NCBI GenBank assembly: GCA_016790285.1
Contig: JAEUPJ010000016.1
Location: 62,001-126,000, forward strand
Direction of reading: 5' to 3'
Origin: Roseateles sp.
GTDB lineage: Bacteria; Pseudomonadota; Gammaproteobacteria; Burkholderiales; Burkholderiaceae_C
DNA length: 64,000 nucleotides
The notes beneath the pieces were generated by a model, which had not been told where the DNA came from, did no database searches, and was given only the letters and a program-made list of their open reading frames with translations. Shown piece after piece: positions 18,006-28,747 of this stretch (position 1 is the stretch's first letter; every line of letters begins with the position of its first letter). A program made the position numbers and the translations under genes.

Positions 18006-20192
18006 CTAGTGCTTTTGTAGGACGAGCCCGCGGCGCTCCAGCAGCGGCTTGATGTCGGGCTCGTGGCCGACGAGGTTGCGGAACAGCACCATGGCGTCCT
18101 CGCTGCCGCCGCGCGAGAGCAGCTTGGCTCGCAGCAGGTCGCCGTTGGCGCGCTTCAAGCCGCCGTTGGCCTTGAGCCACTCCACCGTGTCGGCGTCCAG
18201 CACCTCGCTCCAGATGTAGGCGTAGTAGCCGGCCGAGTAGCCGCCCATGATGTGGCTGAAGTACGGCAGCTTGTAGCGCGGCGGCACGGGGCCGAAGTCG
18301 ACGCCCTCTTCCTTCAGCACGCGGGACTCGAAGGCCGTCACGTCGGCAGCGGCGGGGATGTCGCCTGCCTTGAGCTGGTGCAGGCGCTGGTCGACGATAG
18401 CCGCGGACAGGTAGGACAGCGTCGTGTAGCCCTGGTTGAAGCGCTTGGCGCGCGCCACCTTGTCCAGCAGCTCGCGCGGCATGGGCTCGCCGGTCTTGTA
18501 GTGGCGGGCGTAGCTGGCCAGCACGCTGGGCCAGTCGGCCCACACCTCGTTGACCTGGGACGGGTACTCCACGAAGTCACGCGGCACGCGGTTCAGCCCC
18601 GGGTAGCGGCTCTTGTTGAACATGCCGTGCAGGGCGTGGCCGAACTCGTGGAACAGTGTGTTCACCTCGTCCCACGTCATCAGCGTGGGCTCGCCGGCTG
18701 GCGGCTTGGGGATGTTGAGGTGGTTGGCCACGACCGGCTGCGTGCCCTCCAGCGCGTTCTGCCCGACGTAGGCGTTCATCCACGCGCCACCGCGTTTGCT
18801 CGGGCGGGCGTACAGGTCGGCGATGAAGATGGCGAGCTGCCTGCCGTCGGTGTCGAACACGTCGTAGACGCGCACGTCGTCGCGATAGACCGGCAGGTCC
18901 GTGCGGCGCTTGAAGCTGATGCCGTAGAGCTGGTTGGCGGCGTAGAACACGCCCTTCTCCAGCACGCTGGTGAGCTCCAGGTAGGGCTTGAGCTGGCTCT
19001 CGTCGAAGCCGTACCGGGCTGCGCGCAGCTTCTCGGCGTAGTAGCTCCAGTCCCAGGCCTGCAGGGCGAAGCCGGGCTGCTTGCGGGCCGCCTGGTCGCT
19101 GTCGATGAGCTTTTGAAGCTCCGCCGCCTCCTGGCGCGCCGAGGCCACCGCCGCGGGGGCGAGCTGGCGCAGCAGGGCATTGACCGTGTCAGCGGACTTG
19201 GCCGTTTCCTCCTCCAGCACGAAGGCGGCCGGCGTGGCGTAGCCCAGCAGCGCCGAGCGCTCCGCACGCAGCGCCATCACACGCGACAGCGTGGCGCGCG
19301 TGTCGAACTCGTTGCCGCGCGCACCACGCGCAACCGACGCGCGGTGCAGCCGCTCACGCACGGCGCGGTTTTGCAGCTCGGTCTCGAAGGGCTGGATGGT
19401 GGTGTTGAGCAGCGCGATGACGTACTTGCCCTCCAGGCCGCGCTTCTTGGCAGCCTCGGCCGCCGCAGCGATCTGCGCCGCGCTCAGGCCTGCCAGTTCC
19501 TCGGCGCTGTCGACAACGATGGCCGAGTCGTTCACCTCAGACAGCACCGCCCGGTTGAAGCGCGCGCCCAGCGTGGCCAGCTCGCCATTGATGGCCTTCA
19601 TGCGGGCCTTCTGCTCGTCGTTGAGCTGGGCACCCGCGCGTTGCATGTCGCGGTAGTAGCGCTCGATGAGGCGCCTGGCTTCGGCGTTGGGTGCGGCCTG
19701 CTCGCGCTGCGCGTAGAGCGCCTGCACGCGGGCGAACAGCTTGGGGTTGAGCAGCACGGCATCGCGCTGCGCGGCGAGCTTGGCGGCGTAGTCCGTCTGC
19801 AGCTGCTGGCGCGCCGGGTTGGCGTCGGCACCGAGCAGGCTGAACAGCAGCGTCGTCGTGCGGCGCAGCAGCAGGCCGCTGCGCTCAAGGGCGACGATGG
19901 TGTTGTCGAACGTAGGCGAGGCCGCGTTGTCGGCGATGGCCTGAACCTCGGCCAGCTGCTCAGCCATGCCCTTGTCCAGGGCCGGCGCGAAATGCTCGTC
20001 GCGGACCTTGTCGAACGGCGGGTATTGCAGCGGCAGCGGGCTGGGCGTGAACAGCGGGTTGTCTGCGGCAGCCGTGGCGGGAGTGGCGGGCGTAGAGGGC
20101 GTAGAGGGCGTAGAGGGCGTCTGGGCCCAGGCCACACCGCTGGCGAGCAGCGTGGCAAGGAGCAGCGGTTGGAATCGGCGGGAGACGGGCAT
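18006..20192 (-). CDS. exported M3-family metallopeptidase (Dcp/oligopeptidase-A-like)
   Basis: 728 aa. The zinc site HEFGHALH (TLFHEFGHALHGMF) plus the downstream Glu region EYPSQVNEVWADW mark a thimet-type M3 peptidase that trims oligopeptides. Unlike cytoplasmic PrlC, this one has a signal peptide (MPVSRRFQPLLLATLLASGVAWA) followed by a Thr-Pro-Ser repeat linker (residues ~25-42), so it acts in the periplasm, like Dcp-type dipeptidyl carboxypeptidases. The start at 20192 was chosen on the signal peptide; the longer frame runs into the transglycosylase gene. Confidence 0.92.
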   Translation of the reverse strand: MPVSRRFQPLLLATLLASGVAWAQTPSTPSTPSTPATPATAAADNPLFTPSPLPLQYPPFDKVRDEHFAPALDKGMAEQLAEVQAIADNAASPTFDNTIVALERSGLLLRRTTTLLFSLLGADANPARQQLQTDYAAKLAAQRDAVLLNPKLFARVQALYAQREQAAPNAEARRLIERYYRDMQRAGAQLNDEQKARMKAINGELATLGARFNRAVLSEVNDSAIVVDSAEELAGLSAAQIAAAAEAAKKRGLEGKYVIALLNTTIQPFETELQNRAVRERLHRASVARGARGNEFDTRATLSRVMALRAERSALLGYATPAAFVLEEETAKSADTVNALLRQLAPAAVASARQEAAELQKLIDSDQAARKQPGFALQAWDWSYYAEKLRAARYGFDESQLKPYLELTSVLEKGVFYAANQLYGISFKRRTDLPVYRDDVRVYDVFDTDGRQLAIFIADLYARPSKRGGAWMNAYVGQNALEGTQPVVANHLNIPKPPAGEPTLMTWDEVNTLFHEFGHALHGMFNKSRYPGLNRVPRDFVEYPSQVNEVWADWPSVLASYARHYKTGEPMPRELLDKVARAKRFNQGYTTLSYLSAAIVDQRLHQLKAGDIPAAADVTAFESRVLKEEGVDFGPVPPRYKLPYFSHIMGGYSAGYYAYIWSEVLDADTVEWLKANGGLKRANGDLLRAKLLSRGGSEDAMVLFRNLVGHEPDIKPLLERRGLVLQKH
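20089..20121. repeat. short 9-bp tandem repeat (three and a half units) in the M3 peptidase gene
   Basis: GGCGTAGAG is repeated at 20089, 20098 and 20107, followed by a degenerate unit. It encodes the Ser-Thr-Pro repeats of the linker behind the signal peptide. The unit length is a multiple of three, so copy changes keep the frame. Confidence 0.8.
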
Positions 20193-20296
20193 GGTGAGCG
20201 CCAGGGGGCGGCGTCTTGTGGACGAAGCCGGCAAGGCTACCCGCTGGGCGCCGCACAGCCGAAAGCCATCGCCGCCTGACCGGGAAAGTCCGGGGG

Positions 20297-20905
20297 TCAG
20301 CGCTCGCCGGGCAGGAGCCACTGCCGGCGCGCGGCGAACACGGCGTTGGGGTACTCGGCCCGGCCGCGGCTGCCGTTGTAGCGACCCAGCGCCAGGAAGA
20401 GGTCGCCCTTCTCGATGTCGAGGTAGTGACGCAGGATCACGCAGCCGAAGCGCAGGTTGGTCTGCATGTGAAAGAGCCGCGAGGCGTCGCCGTCCCCGAT
20501 GGCGCGCGTCCAGAACGGCATGACCTGCATGTAGCCGCGCGCGCCAGCCACGCTGATGGCGTACTTTCGAAAGCCGCTTTCCACCTGCACGAGTCCCAGC
20601 ACGAGGCTCGGCTCCAGGCCCGCGCGCTTGGCCTCGTACCAGACGGTCTCGAGAAACTCGATGCGGATCTGGGTCTCGGTCTTGCGCTTCTTGAGCCGCT
20701 CGCTCATCTCGCCCAGCCATCGCAGGTAGGCCATGCGCGCGTCGACCTGGTGGGCCTCGAACTTCGGCCGCGGGGGCGCGCTCTGCGCGATGGACGCGCT
20801 GAGCGCCGAGCGGATGGCGTCGGCCAGCGGCTCCTCGACCTGGGCCCCGGCGCGCGCAAGGAGCGGCGCGCCGAGCAGCCCCAGCAGGAGAACCCGGCGC
20901 TTCAA
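20297..20905 (-). CDS. lytic transglycosylase (SLT domain)
   Basis: 202 aa. A signal peptide ([19 protein letters not shown]) precedes an SLT-type muramidase domain: [20 protein letters not shown] contains the catalytic Glu, followed by [11 protein letters not shown] and LGRYNGSRG. It cuts peptidoglycan glycan strands to 1,6-anhydro products. The start codon is TTG (20905) overlapping the proS stop, so it is translationally coupled to proS; no ATG gives a signal peptide. Confidence 0.9.
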   Translation of the reverse strand: MKRRVLLLGLLGAPLLARAGAQVEEPLADAIRSALSASIAQSAPPRPKFEAHQVDARMAYLRWLGEMSERLKKRKTETQIRIEFLETVWYEAKRAGLEPSLVLGLVQVESGFRKYAISVAGARGYMQVMPFWTRAIGDGDASRLFHMQTNLRFGCVILRHYLDIEKGDLFLALGRYNGSRGRAEYPNAVFAARRQWLLPGER

Positions 20906-22644
20906 AGCTTGAGCTTGCCCTTCAGGTGGCCCACGATGTCGGCCACGGCGACCTTGGTCGCGGCGTCGTCACGACGGCCCTGGTACTCGACCTGGCCTTC
21001 CTTCAGCCCACGGTCGCCCAGCACCACGCGGTGCGGCACGCCGATGAGTTCCCAGTCGGCAAACATGGCGCCGGGGCGCTCGCCGCGGTCGTCCAGCAGC
21101 ACGTCCACGCCGAGCGCCTTGAGCTCGCCGTAAAGCTTCTCGGCAGCGGCCTTGACGTCCTCGCTGCGGTCCGCGCCGATGGGGCAGATGACCACCGTGA
21201 ACGGCGCGATCGCATCGGGCCAGATGATGCCGCGCGCATCGTTGTTCTGCTCGATGGCAGCACCCAGGATGCGCGTCACGCCGATGCCGTAGCAGCCCAT
21301 CTCCATGAGCTTGGGCTTGCCGTTCTCGTCCAGGAAGGTGGCGTTCATCGCCGCCGAGTACTTGGTGCCGAGGTAGAAGACATGGCCGACCTCGATGCCG
21401 CGCTGGATGGCAAGCACGCCCTGGCCGTCGGGCGAGGGGTCGCCCGCGACGACGTTGCGGATGTCGGCGACGACGTCCGGTTCCGGCAGGTCACGGCCCC
21501 AGTTCACGCCGGTGAGGTGGAAGTCGGGCTCGTTGGCGCCGCAGACGAAGTCGCTCATCAGCGCGACGGTGCGGTCAGCGACGACCTTGACGTCCTTGGC
21601 GCCGATGGGGCCCAGGTAGCCCGGCTTGCAGGCGAAGTGGGACTCGATCTCGCCGGTCGTCGCGAAGCGGAAACCGCCCTTCAGGCCCTCGACCTTGCCG
21701 GCCTTGACCTCGTTGAGGTCGTGGTCGCCACGCACCAGCAGCAACCAGACCTGGGTCTTGACGATGCTGCCGTGGGCGTCGAGTTCGTCGGTGGCCAGCA
21801 CCAGCGATTTGACGGTCTGCGCCAGCGGCAGCTTCAGCAATTCGGCCACGTCCGCGCAGGTGCTCTTGCCCGGCGTGGGCGCCTTGGTGAGGGCCTGGCT
21901 GGCAGCTGCGCGCGCAGGCAGCAGGGCCACGGCTTCGGCCAGCTCGATGTTGGCGGCGTAATCGCTGGTCGGGCAGTAGACGATGGCGTCTTCCCCCGTC
22001 TCGGCGATCACCTGGAACTCGTGCGAGCGGTCGCCGCCGATGGCGCCCGTGTCCGCCGCCACGGCGCGGTACTGCAGGCCAAAGCGGTCGAAGATCTTGC
22101 AGTAGGCCGCGTACATGTTGTCGTAGCTGCGGCCGGCGGCTTCCACGTCACGGTCGAAGGAGTAGGCGTCCTTCATCGTGAACTCGCGGCCCCGCATCAG
22201 GCCGAAGCGCGGGCGGCGCTCGTCGCGGAACTTGGTCTGGATGTGATAGAAATTCTTGGGCAGCTGGCGGTAGCTGCGCAGCTCCTGGCGGGCGATGTCG
22301 GTGATGACCTCTTCGCTGGTGGGCTGCACGATGAAGTCGCGGCCGTGGCGGTCTTTCACGCGCAGCAGCTCGGGGCCCATCTTGTCGAAGCGACCCGTCT
22401 CCTGCCACAGCTCGGCGGGCTGGATCACGGGCATCAGGCACTCGACGGCACCGGCAGCGTCCATCTCCTCACGGATGATCTTCTCGACCTTGCGGATGAC
22501 CCGCAGGCCCATGGGCATGTAGTTGTAAATGCCCGCACCCAGGCGCCTGATCATGCCGGCGCGCATCATCAGCTTGTGGCTGGCGACCTCGGCGTCGGCA
22601 GGCGCTTCCTTGAGGGTGGAGATGAAGAACTGGGAGGCTTTCAT
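20902..22644 (-). CDS. proS: prolyl-tRNA synthetase
   Basis: 580 aa, the bacterial type with the editing (INS) domain. Class II motifs: [19 protein letters not shown], motif 2 in [20 protein letters not shown], an inserted YbaK-like editing domain ([10 protein letters not shown] region), and motif 3 [14 protein letters not shown]; then the anticodon domain ([14 protein letters not shown]). It charges tRNA-Pro, including that encoded at 37583. ATG 22644 was chosen because [19 protein letters not shown] is the family start. Confidence 0.98.
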   Translation of the reverse strand: MKASQFFISTLKEAPADAEVASHKLMMRAGMIRRLGAGIYNYMPMGLRVIRKVEKIIREEMDAAGAVECLMPVIQPAELWQETGRFDKMGPELLRVKDRHGRDFIVQPTSEEVITDIARQELRSYRQLPKNFYHIQTKFRDERRPRFGLMRGREFTMKDAYSFDRDVEAAGRSYDNMYAAYCKIFDRFGLQYRAVAADTGAIGGDRSHEFQVIAETGEDAIVYCPTSDYAANIELAEAVALLPARAAASQALTKAPTPGKSTCADVAELLKLPLAQTVKSLVLATDELDAHGSIVKTQVWLLLVRGDHDLNEVKAGKVEGLKGGFRFATTGEIESHFACKPGYLGPIGAKDVKVVADRTVALMSDFVCGANEPDFHLTGVNWGRDLPEPDVVADIRNVVAGDPSPDGQGVLAIQRGIEVGHVFYLGTKYSAAMNATFLDENGKPKLMEMGCYGIGVTRILGAAIEQNNDARGIIWPDAIAPFTVVICPIGADRSEDVKAAAEKLYGELKALGVDVLLDDRGERPGAMFADWELIGVPHRVVLGDRGLKEGQVEYQGRRDDAATKVAVADIVGHLKGKLKL

Positions 22645-22664
22645 GGGCGGACCGGAATGCGAAA

Positions 22665-22682
22665 GCCGGGTGAAAACCCGGC
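22665..22682 (-). promoter_or_regulatory. leader hairpin in front of proS
   Basis: On the minus strand GCCGGG-TTTTCA-CCCGGC is followed by TTTCGC, about 20 nt before the proS ATG. It resembles a short attenuator but the T tract is weak. Confidence 0.35.
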
Positions 22683-22785
22683 CGAAGTCACGACAAAACT
22701 GGGACAAATCCCCGGGTTAGCGAGGGCGCTACCGCAACTGCGGCCCGATGCAATAATCGAACCAACTAGAGATTTGAGGTTGATT

Positions 22786-23379
22786 ATGCTCGACCGTGAA
22801 GGCTTCCGCCCCAACGTCGGCATCATCCTGCTCAACCAGCGCAACGAGGTCTTCTGGGGCAAGCGCATCCGGACGCACTCGTGGCAGTTCCCGCAAGGGG
22901 GCATCAAGCACGGTGAAACGCCTGAGCAGGCGATGTTCCGAGAGCTCCACGAAGAAGTGGGGCTCACGCCAGAGCATGTACGCATCATCGCGAGAACTCG
23001 CGACTGGCTGCGCTATGAGGTGCCCGACCACTTCATCCGGCGCGACGCCCGCGGGCACTACCGCGGGCAAAAGCAGATCTGGTTCCTGTTGCAACTGATG
23101 GGCCGCGACTGCGACATGAACCTGCGCGCCACCGACCACCCCGAGTTCGACGCCTGGCGCTGGAACGACTACTGGGTGCCGCTGGAGGCCGTCATCGAGT
23201 TCAAGCGTGGCGTCTACGAGATGGCGCTCACCGAGCTGGCCCGCTACCTGCCGCGCATCAACCACCACAACCGCTACCTGCGCGCCGGCATGCGCCCGCC
23301 TCACCGCGAGCGCCACAGCGGGCCGATGCCTTTGGAACCTGCCGCCAGCACGCCGCCCGAGGGCGAACCGCCCGCTTGA
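22786..23379 (+). CDS. rppH: RNA pyrophosphohydrolase (Nudix)
   Basis: 197 aa. RppH removes pyrophosphate from 5'-triphosphate RNA, triggering RNase E decay. N-terminal [17 protein letters not shown] and the Nudix box ([20 protein letters not shown]) are intact. A C-terminal Pro-rich tail (about 30 residues) is lineage-specific. Divergent from proS (142-bp gap). The long frame that begins at 20926 is antisense to proS upstream of this ATG. Confidence 0.97.
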   Translation: MLDREGFRPNVGIILLNQRNEVFWGKRIRTHSWQFPQGGIKHGETPEQAMFRELHEEVGLTPEHVRIIARTRDWLRYEVPDHFIRRDARGHYRGQKQIWFLLQLMGRDCDMNLRATDHPEFDAWRWNDYWVPLEAVIEFKRGVYEMALTELARYLPRINHHNRYLRAGMRPPHRERHSGPMPLEPAASTPPEGEPPA

Positions 23380-23396
23380 GCTGACGACCGCCCTGC

Positions 23397-24512
23397 CTAG
23401 CGCAGGACGAGGTTGTCGCGGTGGATGAGTTCAGGCTCCGCGGCATAGCCGAGCACTGTCTCGAACTCCGACGACGGCTTGCGCGCGATCAGGCGCGACT
23501 CGACGCCTGAATAGTTGGCCAGGCCGCGCGCCAGTTCGGTGCCGTCCGGCGCCAGGACGGCGATGACGTCGCCACGGTGGAAGTCGCCCTGCACTTCGGT
23601 GACGCCGATGGGCAGCAGGCTCTTGCCCTCGCCGCGCAGCTTGGTGACCGCGCCGGCATCCACCTTGACCGCGCCGCGCATCTGCAGGTGGTCCACCATC
23701 CACTGCTTGCGCGCCTGCAGCTTGGCCGTGGCCGCGTGCAGCGCGGTGCCGATGGCTTCACCGCGCGCCAGGCGCAGCAGCACGTCGGGCTCACGGCCCC
23801 AGGCGATGACGGTGCCGGCGCCGCTGCCGGCCGCCCGCTTGGCCGCGAGGATCTTGGTGATCATGCCGCCCCGGCCGATGCTGGAACCGGCGCCACCGGC
23901 CATGCGCTCCAGCTCGGCGTCGCCGGCCTGGGCGTTGTCGATGAACCGGGCGGTGGGGTCCTTGCGCGGGTCGGCCGAATACAGGCCACGCTGGTCGGTC
24001 AGGATGACGAGGGCGTCGGCTTCCACGAGGTTGGCCACCAGGGCACCCAGCGTGTCGTTGTCGCCGAACTTGATCTCGTCGTTGACGACGGTGTCGTTCT
24101 CGTTGATGACGGGCAGCACACGGTGGGCCAGCAGCGTCAGCAGCGTGGAGCGGGCGTTGAGATAACGCTCGCGGTCGGCCAGGTCGGCATGGGTGAGCAG
24201 CACCTGGGCGCTGCGCATGCCATGCGCGCTGAGCTGGCTCTCGTACATCTGCGCCAGGCCCATCTGGCCCACGGCCGCAGCGGCCTGCAGTTCGTGCAGT
24301 TCCTTGGGGCGCGTCGTCCAGCCCAGTCGCTTCATGCCCTCGGCGATGGCGCCACTGGACACCATGACCAGCTCGCGCCCCTCACCCGCCAGTGCCGCCA
24401 GCTGGCGGCTCCAGTTGGCGATCGCCTCGGCGTCCACGCCACGGCCCTCGTTCGTGACGAGGCTGGATCCGACCTTGACAACGATGCGGCGCGCGCTGGA
24501 CAGCATAGTCAT
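23397..24512 (-). CDS. proB: glutamate 5-kinase
   Basis: 371 aa. ProB phosphorylates glutamate in the first step of proline synthesis. Visible: [17 protein letters not shown], the feedback/substrate loop [19 protein letters not shown] and [15 protein letters not shown], then a C-terminal PUA domain (about residues 275-360). It follows obgE in the conserved rplU-rpmA-obgE-proB order. Confidence 0.98.
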   Translation of the reverse strand: MTMLSSARRIVVKVGSSLVTNEGRGVDAEAIANWSRQLAALAGEGRELVMVSSGAIAEGMKRLGWTTRPKELHELQAAAAVGQMGLAQMYESQLSAHGMRSAQVLLTHADLADRERYLNARSTLLTLLAHRVLPVINENDTVVNDEIKFGDNDTLGALVANLVEADALVILTDQRGLYSADPRKDPTARFIDNAQAGDAELERMAGGAGSSIGRGGMITKILAAKRAAGSGAGTVIAWGREPDVLLRLARGEAIGTALHAATAKLQARKQWMVDHLQMRGAVKVDAGAVTKLRGEGKSLLPIGVTEVQGDFHRGDVIAVLAPDGTELARGLANYSGVESRLIARKPSSEFETVLGYAAEPELIHRDNLVLR

Positions 24513-24585
24513 GGGTGCACTCTTCGGCCCGCGGCCTGTCCCGCCAAGTGGGAGGGAGCTTGCTTGGGACGGCCCGGCGCGGCGC

Positions 24586-25713
<1,128 letters not shown>

Positions 25714-25717
25714 TCAG

Positions 25718-25746
25718 AAATGACAAAGCCCCGGCAGGCCGGGGCT
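25718..25746 (-). terminator. terminator after rpmA
   Basis: AGCCCCGG-CAGG-CCGGGGCT is a perfect 8-bp stem. On the minus strand it is followed by TTTGTCATTTC. It lies 40 bp past rpmA and before obgE, so obgE may be partly uncoupled from the ribosomal protein genes. Confidence 0.7.
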
Positions 25747-25785
25747 CAGGGATACGGGCGATTCGCTCGCCCGTGGAGGCTGCAA

Positions 25786-26049
25786 TTAGGCAGCCAGCGG
25801 CGTGATGACCACGGTCGAGCGGTTGCTCGGGCCCTTGGTCGTGAAGCTGACGTGGCCGTCAACCAGTGCGAACAGGGTGTGGTCCTTGCCGATGCCGACG
25901 TTCACACCGGGGTGGAACTTGGTGCCGCGCTGGCGAACGATGATGGAACCAGCGGAGATCAGTTCACCGCCGTAAGCCTTGACGCCCAGCATCTTGGGCT
26001 TGGAGTCGCGGCCGTTCCGTGTAGAACCGCCGCCCTTTTTCTGTGCCAT
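25786..26049 (-). CDS. rpmA: 50S ribosomal protein L27
   Basis: 87 aa; [20 protein letters not shown] is the standard L27 start, with [12 protein letters not shown] and [10 protein letters not shown] downstream. Its flexible N-terminus reaches the peptidyl transferase centre. Second gene of the rplU-rpmA operon, 36 bp after rplU. Confidence 0.99.
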   Translation of the reverse strand: MAQKKGGGSTRNGRDSKPKMLGVKAYGGELISAGSIIVRQRGTKFHPGVNVGIGKDHTLFALVDGHVSFTTKGPSNRSTVVITPLAA

Positions 26050-26085
26050 GAGTAGCTCCTAGAAATTAGCGTAAGAAGGGAGGGA

Positions 26086-26397
26086 TCAGCCGTTGACCGC
26101 GCTGATTTCCAGCTCGGTGTAGTTCTGGCGATGGCCCTGGCTCTTCTTGTAGTGCTTGCGACGGCGCAACTTGAAGATGCGAACCTTGTCGTGCTTGCCG
26201 TGGCTGACGACCTTGGCGCTGACGGTGGCGCCAGCGACCAGCGGAGCGCCGACCTTCAGGCCGTCGCCGCTGCCCAGGGCCAGAACCTGGTCCAGGGTGA
26301 CTTCAGCGCCGACTTCCGCGTCGAGCAGCTCGACCTTGATCTTTTCGCCAGCAGCAACCTTGTACTGCTTGCCGCCGGTTTTGATGACCGCGTACAT
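26086..26397 (-). CDS. rplU: 50S ribosomal protein L21
   Basis: 103 aa; [20 protein letters not shown] is the canonical start, so ATG 26397 was taken rather than the longer frame. C-terminal [19 protein letters not shown] is typical. Transcribed from the sigma-70 promoter at 26548-26576. Confidence 0.99.
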   Translation of the reverse strand: MYAVIKTGGKQYKVAAGEKIKVELLDAEVGAEVTLDQVLALGSGDGLKVGAPLVAGATVSAKVVSHGKHDKVRIFKLRRRKHYKKSQGHRQNYTELEISAVNG

Positions 26398-26547
26398 GGA
26401 ACTTCCTTTCGCACCTTGCGGTGCCTTCACCGGGCTTCAGCTGCGATGGACTCGCGGCGCTGGTACCTGGCCTTTTTGTGGATTTTCGGTTTTCTCCTGC
26501 GCTGCCCGGACGGCCCAAAGGCACCCCCAAGCTGCGAAGAGCCCGCG

Positions 26548-26576
26548 AGTATACCCTGACGCTCCAATGCGGGCAA
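26548..26576 (-). promoter_or_regulatory. sigma-70 promoter of rplU-rpmA
   Basis: On the minus strand TTGCCC (26576-26571), 17 bp, TATACT (26553-26548): near-consensus boxes at ideal spacing, about 150 bp before the rplU ATG. It begins only 21 bp past the stop of the ABC gene of the exporter operon, with no clear terminator between. Confidence 0.85.
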
Positions 26577-26596
26577 GCCGGCCGTGACGGTGGCCC

Positions 26597-28747
26597 TCAC
26601 GGATGGGCGATCACGAGCAAGGCGCCGGTGCGGTGGCGCACGCAGGCCAGGCACTGGGCCAGGTGCTCGGGGTCCAGGGCCGCGAAGCTTTCGTCCAGCA
26701 CGGTGAGCGGCGCCCGCTGCAGCAACGCCCGCGCCAGGAAGATGCGGCTGCGCTCGCCGTGGGAGAGCTGCCAGCCCGTTTCGCCGATGCGCTGCTGCAG
26801 CCCTGCGGGCATGCGACGCAGCAACTCGCCCAGACCCAGTTCTTCGCACAAGGCCTCGGCCTCTCGCAGCGACGCGGGCGTTGGCGGCCACTGGCTGCCC
26901 ATCAGGAGATTGAAGGCGACGGTGTGCGAGACGATGTGGTTTTCGTGGAACTGCGGTGCCGAGGCCGCGTTCGCCTGCCAGCGCTCGCCCAGCGTCGGTG
27001 CGTCCAGCCCGCCCTGCAGCAAAAGCCCGGACTGTGGGCGGCGCAGCCCGGTGAGCAGTGCCGCCAGCGTCGACTTGCCCCCGCCCGACGCCCCCTGCAG
27101 CAACAGCCGGTCGCCACGATGGATGGCCAGGTCCACGCCCTGCAGGACGGCCGGGCCTGCAGCGTGCGCGAACCGCAGCCCCTGCGCGTCCAGCAGCGGC
27201 GCGCCGTCGTCGGTCGGGCGCATGCCGTACACCGCAGGCACCCGCGACGGGTCGCGCTTTCCCGCGGCATACAGGGCCGACACCTGCTGCCACGCCACCG
27301 CCGCCCGGGCCAGGCTGCCCAGGCCATGCGCCAGGCCTGCCAGTGCCCGCTGGGCCAGCAGCAGGCCGCCCACGCTGATGGCCAGCGCGGGCGCTGACGG
27401 GCCAGCGCCCTCTCGCATGAAGCCGGGCACCAGCACGGCCAGAGACACGGCCAGCCAGCCCGCCGGCAGCCACACCTGCAGCCGCAGGCCGGCGCCGTCC
27501 ATGCCGCGCGACGCGGTCAGGTAGGCTGACAACCCGGCGTCCTCCTGCTGCGTACGGCGCTCTGGCTGCTCCTGCGCCAACCGGGTGCGGTGACCGACCA
27601 TCTGCTCGATCAAGTCGTGGGTGAGCGCCAGGCGCTGGCGCGTCCAGCCAGCCAGTCGCCCGCCGAAGGCCGAGCAGGCCCACGCGACCAGCATCGCCCA
27701 GGCCAGCAGCAGCGCCACGTGGGCGCCACCCGCGGCGCCCATGGACAGCACGCCGGCGGCCACCGTCAGCTCGATGAGAGCCAGCAGCGTCGCCAGCCCA
27801 CCACCGACCGCGAGCGATTCCAGCGCAGAACTCTCGATGACACGCCCGAGCAAGGCGCCCACGCCCTCGCGCCGCACGCGGTCGACATCCATCTGCAAGG
27901 CCCCCACCAGCAAACGCGCCTTGAGCAGCGTGGCCGCGCGACGCGCGAAGCCGGCGTGCAGCGTCATCCCGGCGAGCCGCAAGGGCAGGAGGGTGAACAG
28001 CAGCAGCACCCAGCCCATGAGCCAGCCCGCATCCAGCCGCCCGGCCAGCACGCCCTGCCCGACCATGGCCCAACCGCCCACTTCACCGGCGTAAAAGACC
28101 GCGAACAGCCCCATCATGCCCAGCAGCCGCTGCGGCAGCCGGGCCTGGCGCGCCTGCGCATCCAGCGGTGCCGACGGCGGCAGGCGCAGCTGCCACCAGG
28201 GCGCCAGGCGCGTGTCGGCGAATCGCTCGCGCCGCCAGGCCGCGCTCACCGCCGCGCGGCGACGTGGGGGCACGGCTGCCGTCGCCAGCAGCTCGTCGAG
28301 TTCATGCTGCAGCGGGGCCACCGCCGGCTGGCACAAGGCCGCTGACAAGGCCGCCCGCGGCAGGTGGTGGACGCGGCCATCGGGGCCGAGCAGCGCGACC
28401 CGGCCTCGCCGCCGCCATGTGGGCGCGCCAGCCAGCAACAGCAGCACGCCCGGCGCTCCGCCTGCATCGGTCCAGGGCACGAGGGCGGGCCCCGCCTGGC
28501 GCAGTGAGGCATCGGCATCGGGCACGGCGGTGTAGGCGGGCTCCAGTTCCAGCTGCAGACGGCTTGCCGCCCAGTGAAGCCAGTCCGCCAGCGGGGCCAG
28601 GCCGGCCACCAGGCCCGCCTGCAAGGCCGCAGGCGGCGGGGGCGCCAGCACCTCACCGCCCGGCGAGGCGAGCCCGGCCGCCTGCGCCAGCGCCTCCAAT
28701 GCCTCGCCCAGGCGGGCGAGCGGCCAGGCCAGTTCGTCGGGTGTCAT
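26597..28747 (-). CDS. ABC exporter ATPase/permease (second ABC subunit of the polyglycine-peptide operon)
   Basis: 716 aa. About 200 N-terminal residues without a peptidase motif are followed by a transmembrane domain ([52 protein letters not shown]) and a C-terminal nucleotide-binding domain. That domain has Walker [10 protein letters not shown], a signature variant [15 protein letters not shown] and Walker [13 protein letters not shown]. The non-peptidase ABC with a long N-terminal region beside a C39-ABC and an HlyD protein recalls the NHLM/NHLP-type bacteriocin export set; this is family-level inference. It overlaps the C39-ABC gene by 4 bp. The signature Gly-to-His change (LSGGE to LSHGE) may weaken this ATPase site. 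No terminator is visible before the rplU promoter. Confidence 0.85.
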   Translation of the reverse strand: MTPDELAWPLARLGEALEALAQAAGLASPGGEVLAPPPPAALQAGLVAGLAPLADWLHWAASRLQLELEPAYTAVPDADASLRQAGPALVPWTDAGGAPGVLLLLAGAPTWRRRGRVALLGPDGRVHHLPRAALSAALCQPAVAPLQHELDELLATAAVPPRRRAAVSAAWRRERFADTRLAPWWQLRLPPSAPLDAQARQARLPQRLLGMMGLFAVFYAGEVGGWAMVGQGVLAGRLDAGWLMGWVLLLFTLLPLRLAGMTLHAGFARRAATLLKARLLVGALQMDVDRVRREGVGALLGRVIESSALESLAVGGGLATLLALIELTVAAGVLSMGAAGGAHVALLLAWAMLVAWACSAFGGRLAGWTRQRLALTHDLIEQMVGHRTRLAQEQPERRTQQEDAGLSAYLTASRGMDGAGLRLQVWLPAGWLAVSLAVLVPGFMREGAGPSAPALAISVGGLLLAQRALAGLAHGLGSLARAAVAWQQVSALYAAGKRDPSRVPAVYGMRPTDDGAPLLDAQGLRFAHAAGPAVLQGVDLAIHRGDRLLLQGASGGGKSTLAALLTGLRRPQSGLLLQGGLDAPTLGERWQANAASAPQFHENHIVSHTVAFNLLMGSQWPPTPASLREAEALCEELGLGELLRRMPAGLQQRIGETGWQLSHGERSRIFLARALLQRAPLTVLDESFAALDPEHLAQCLACVRHRTGALLVIAHP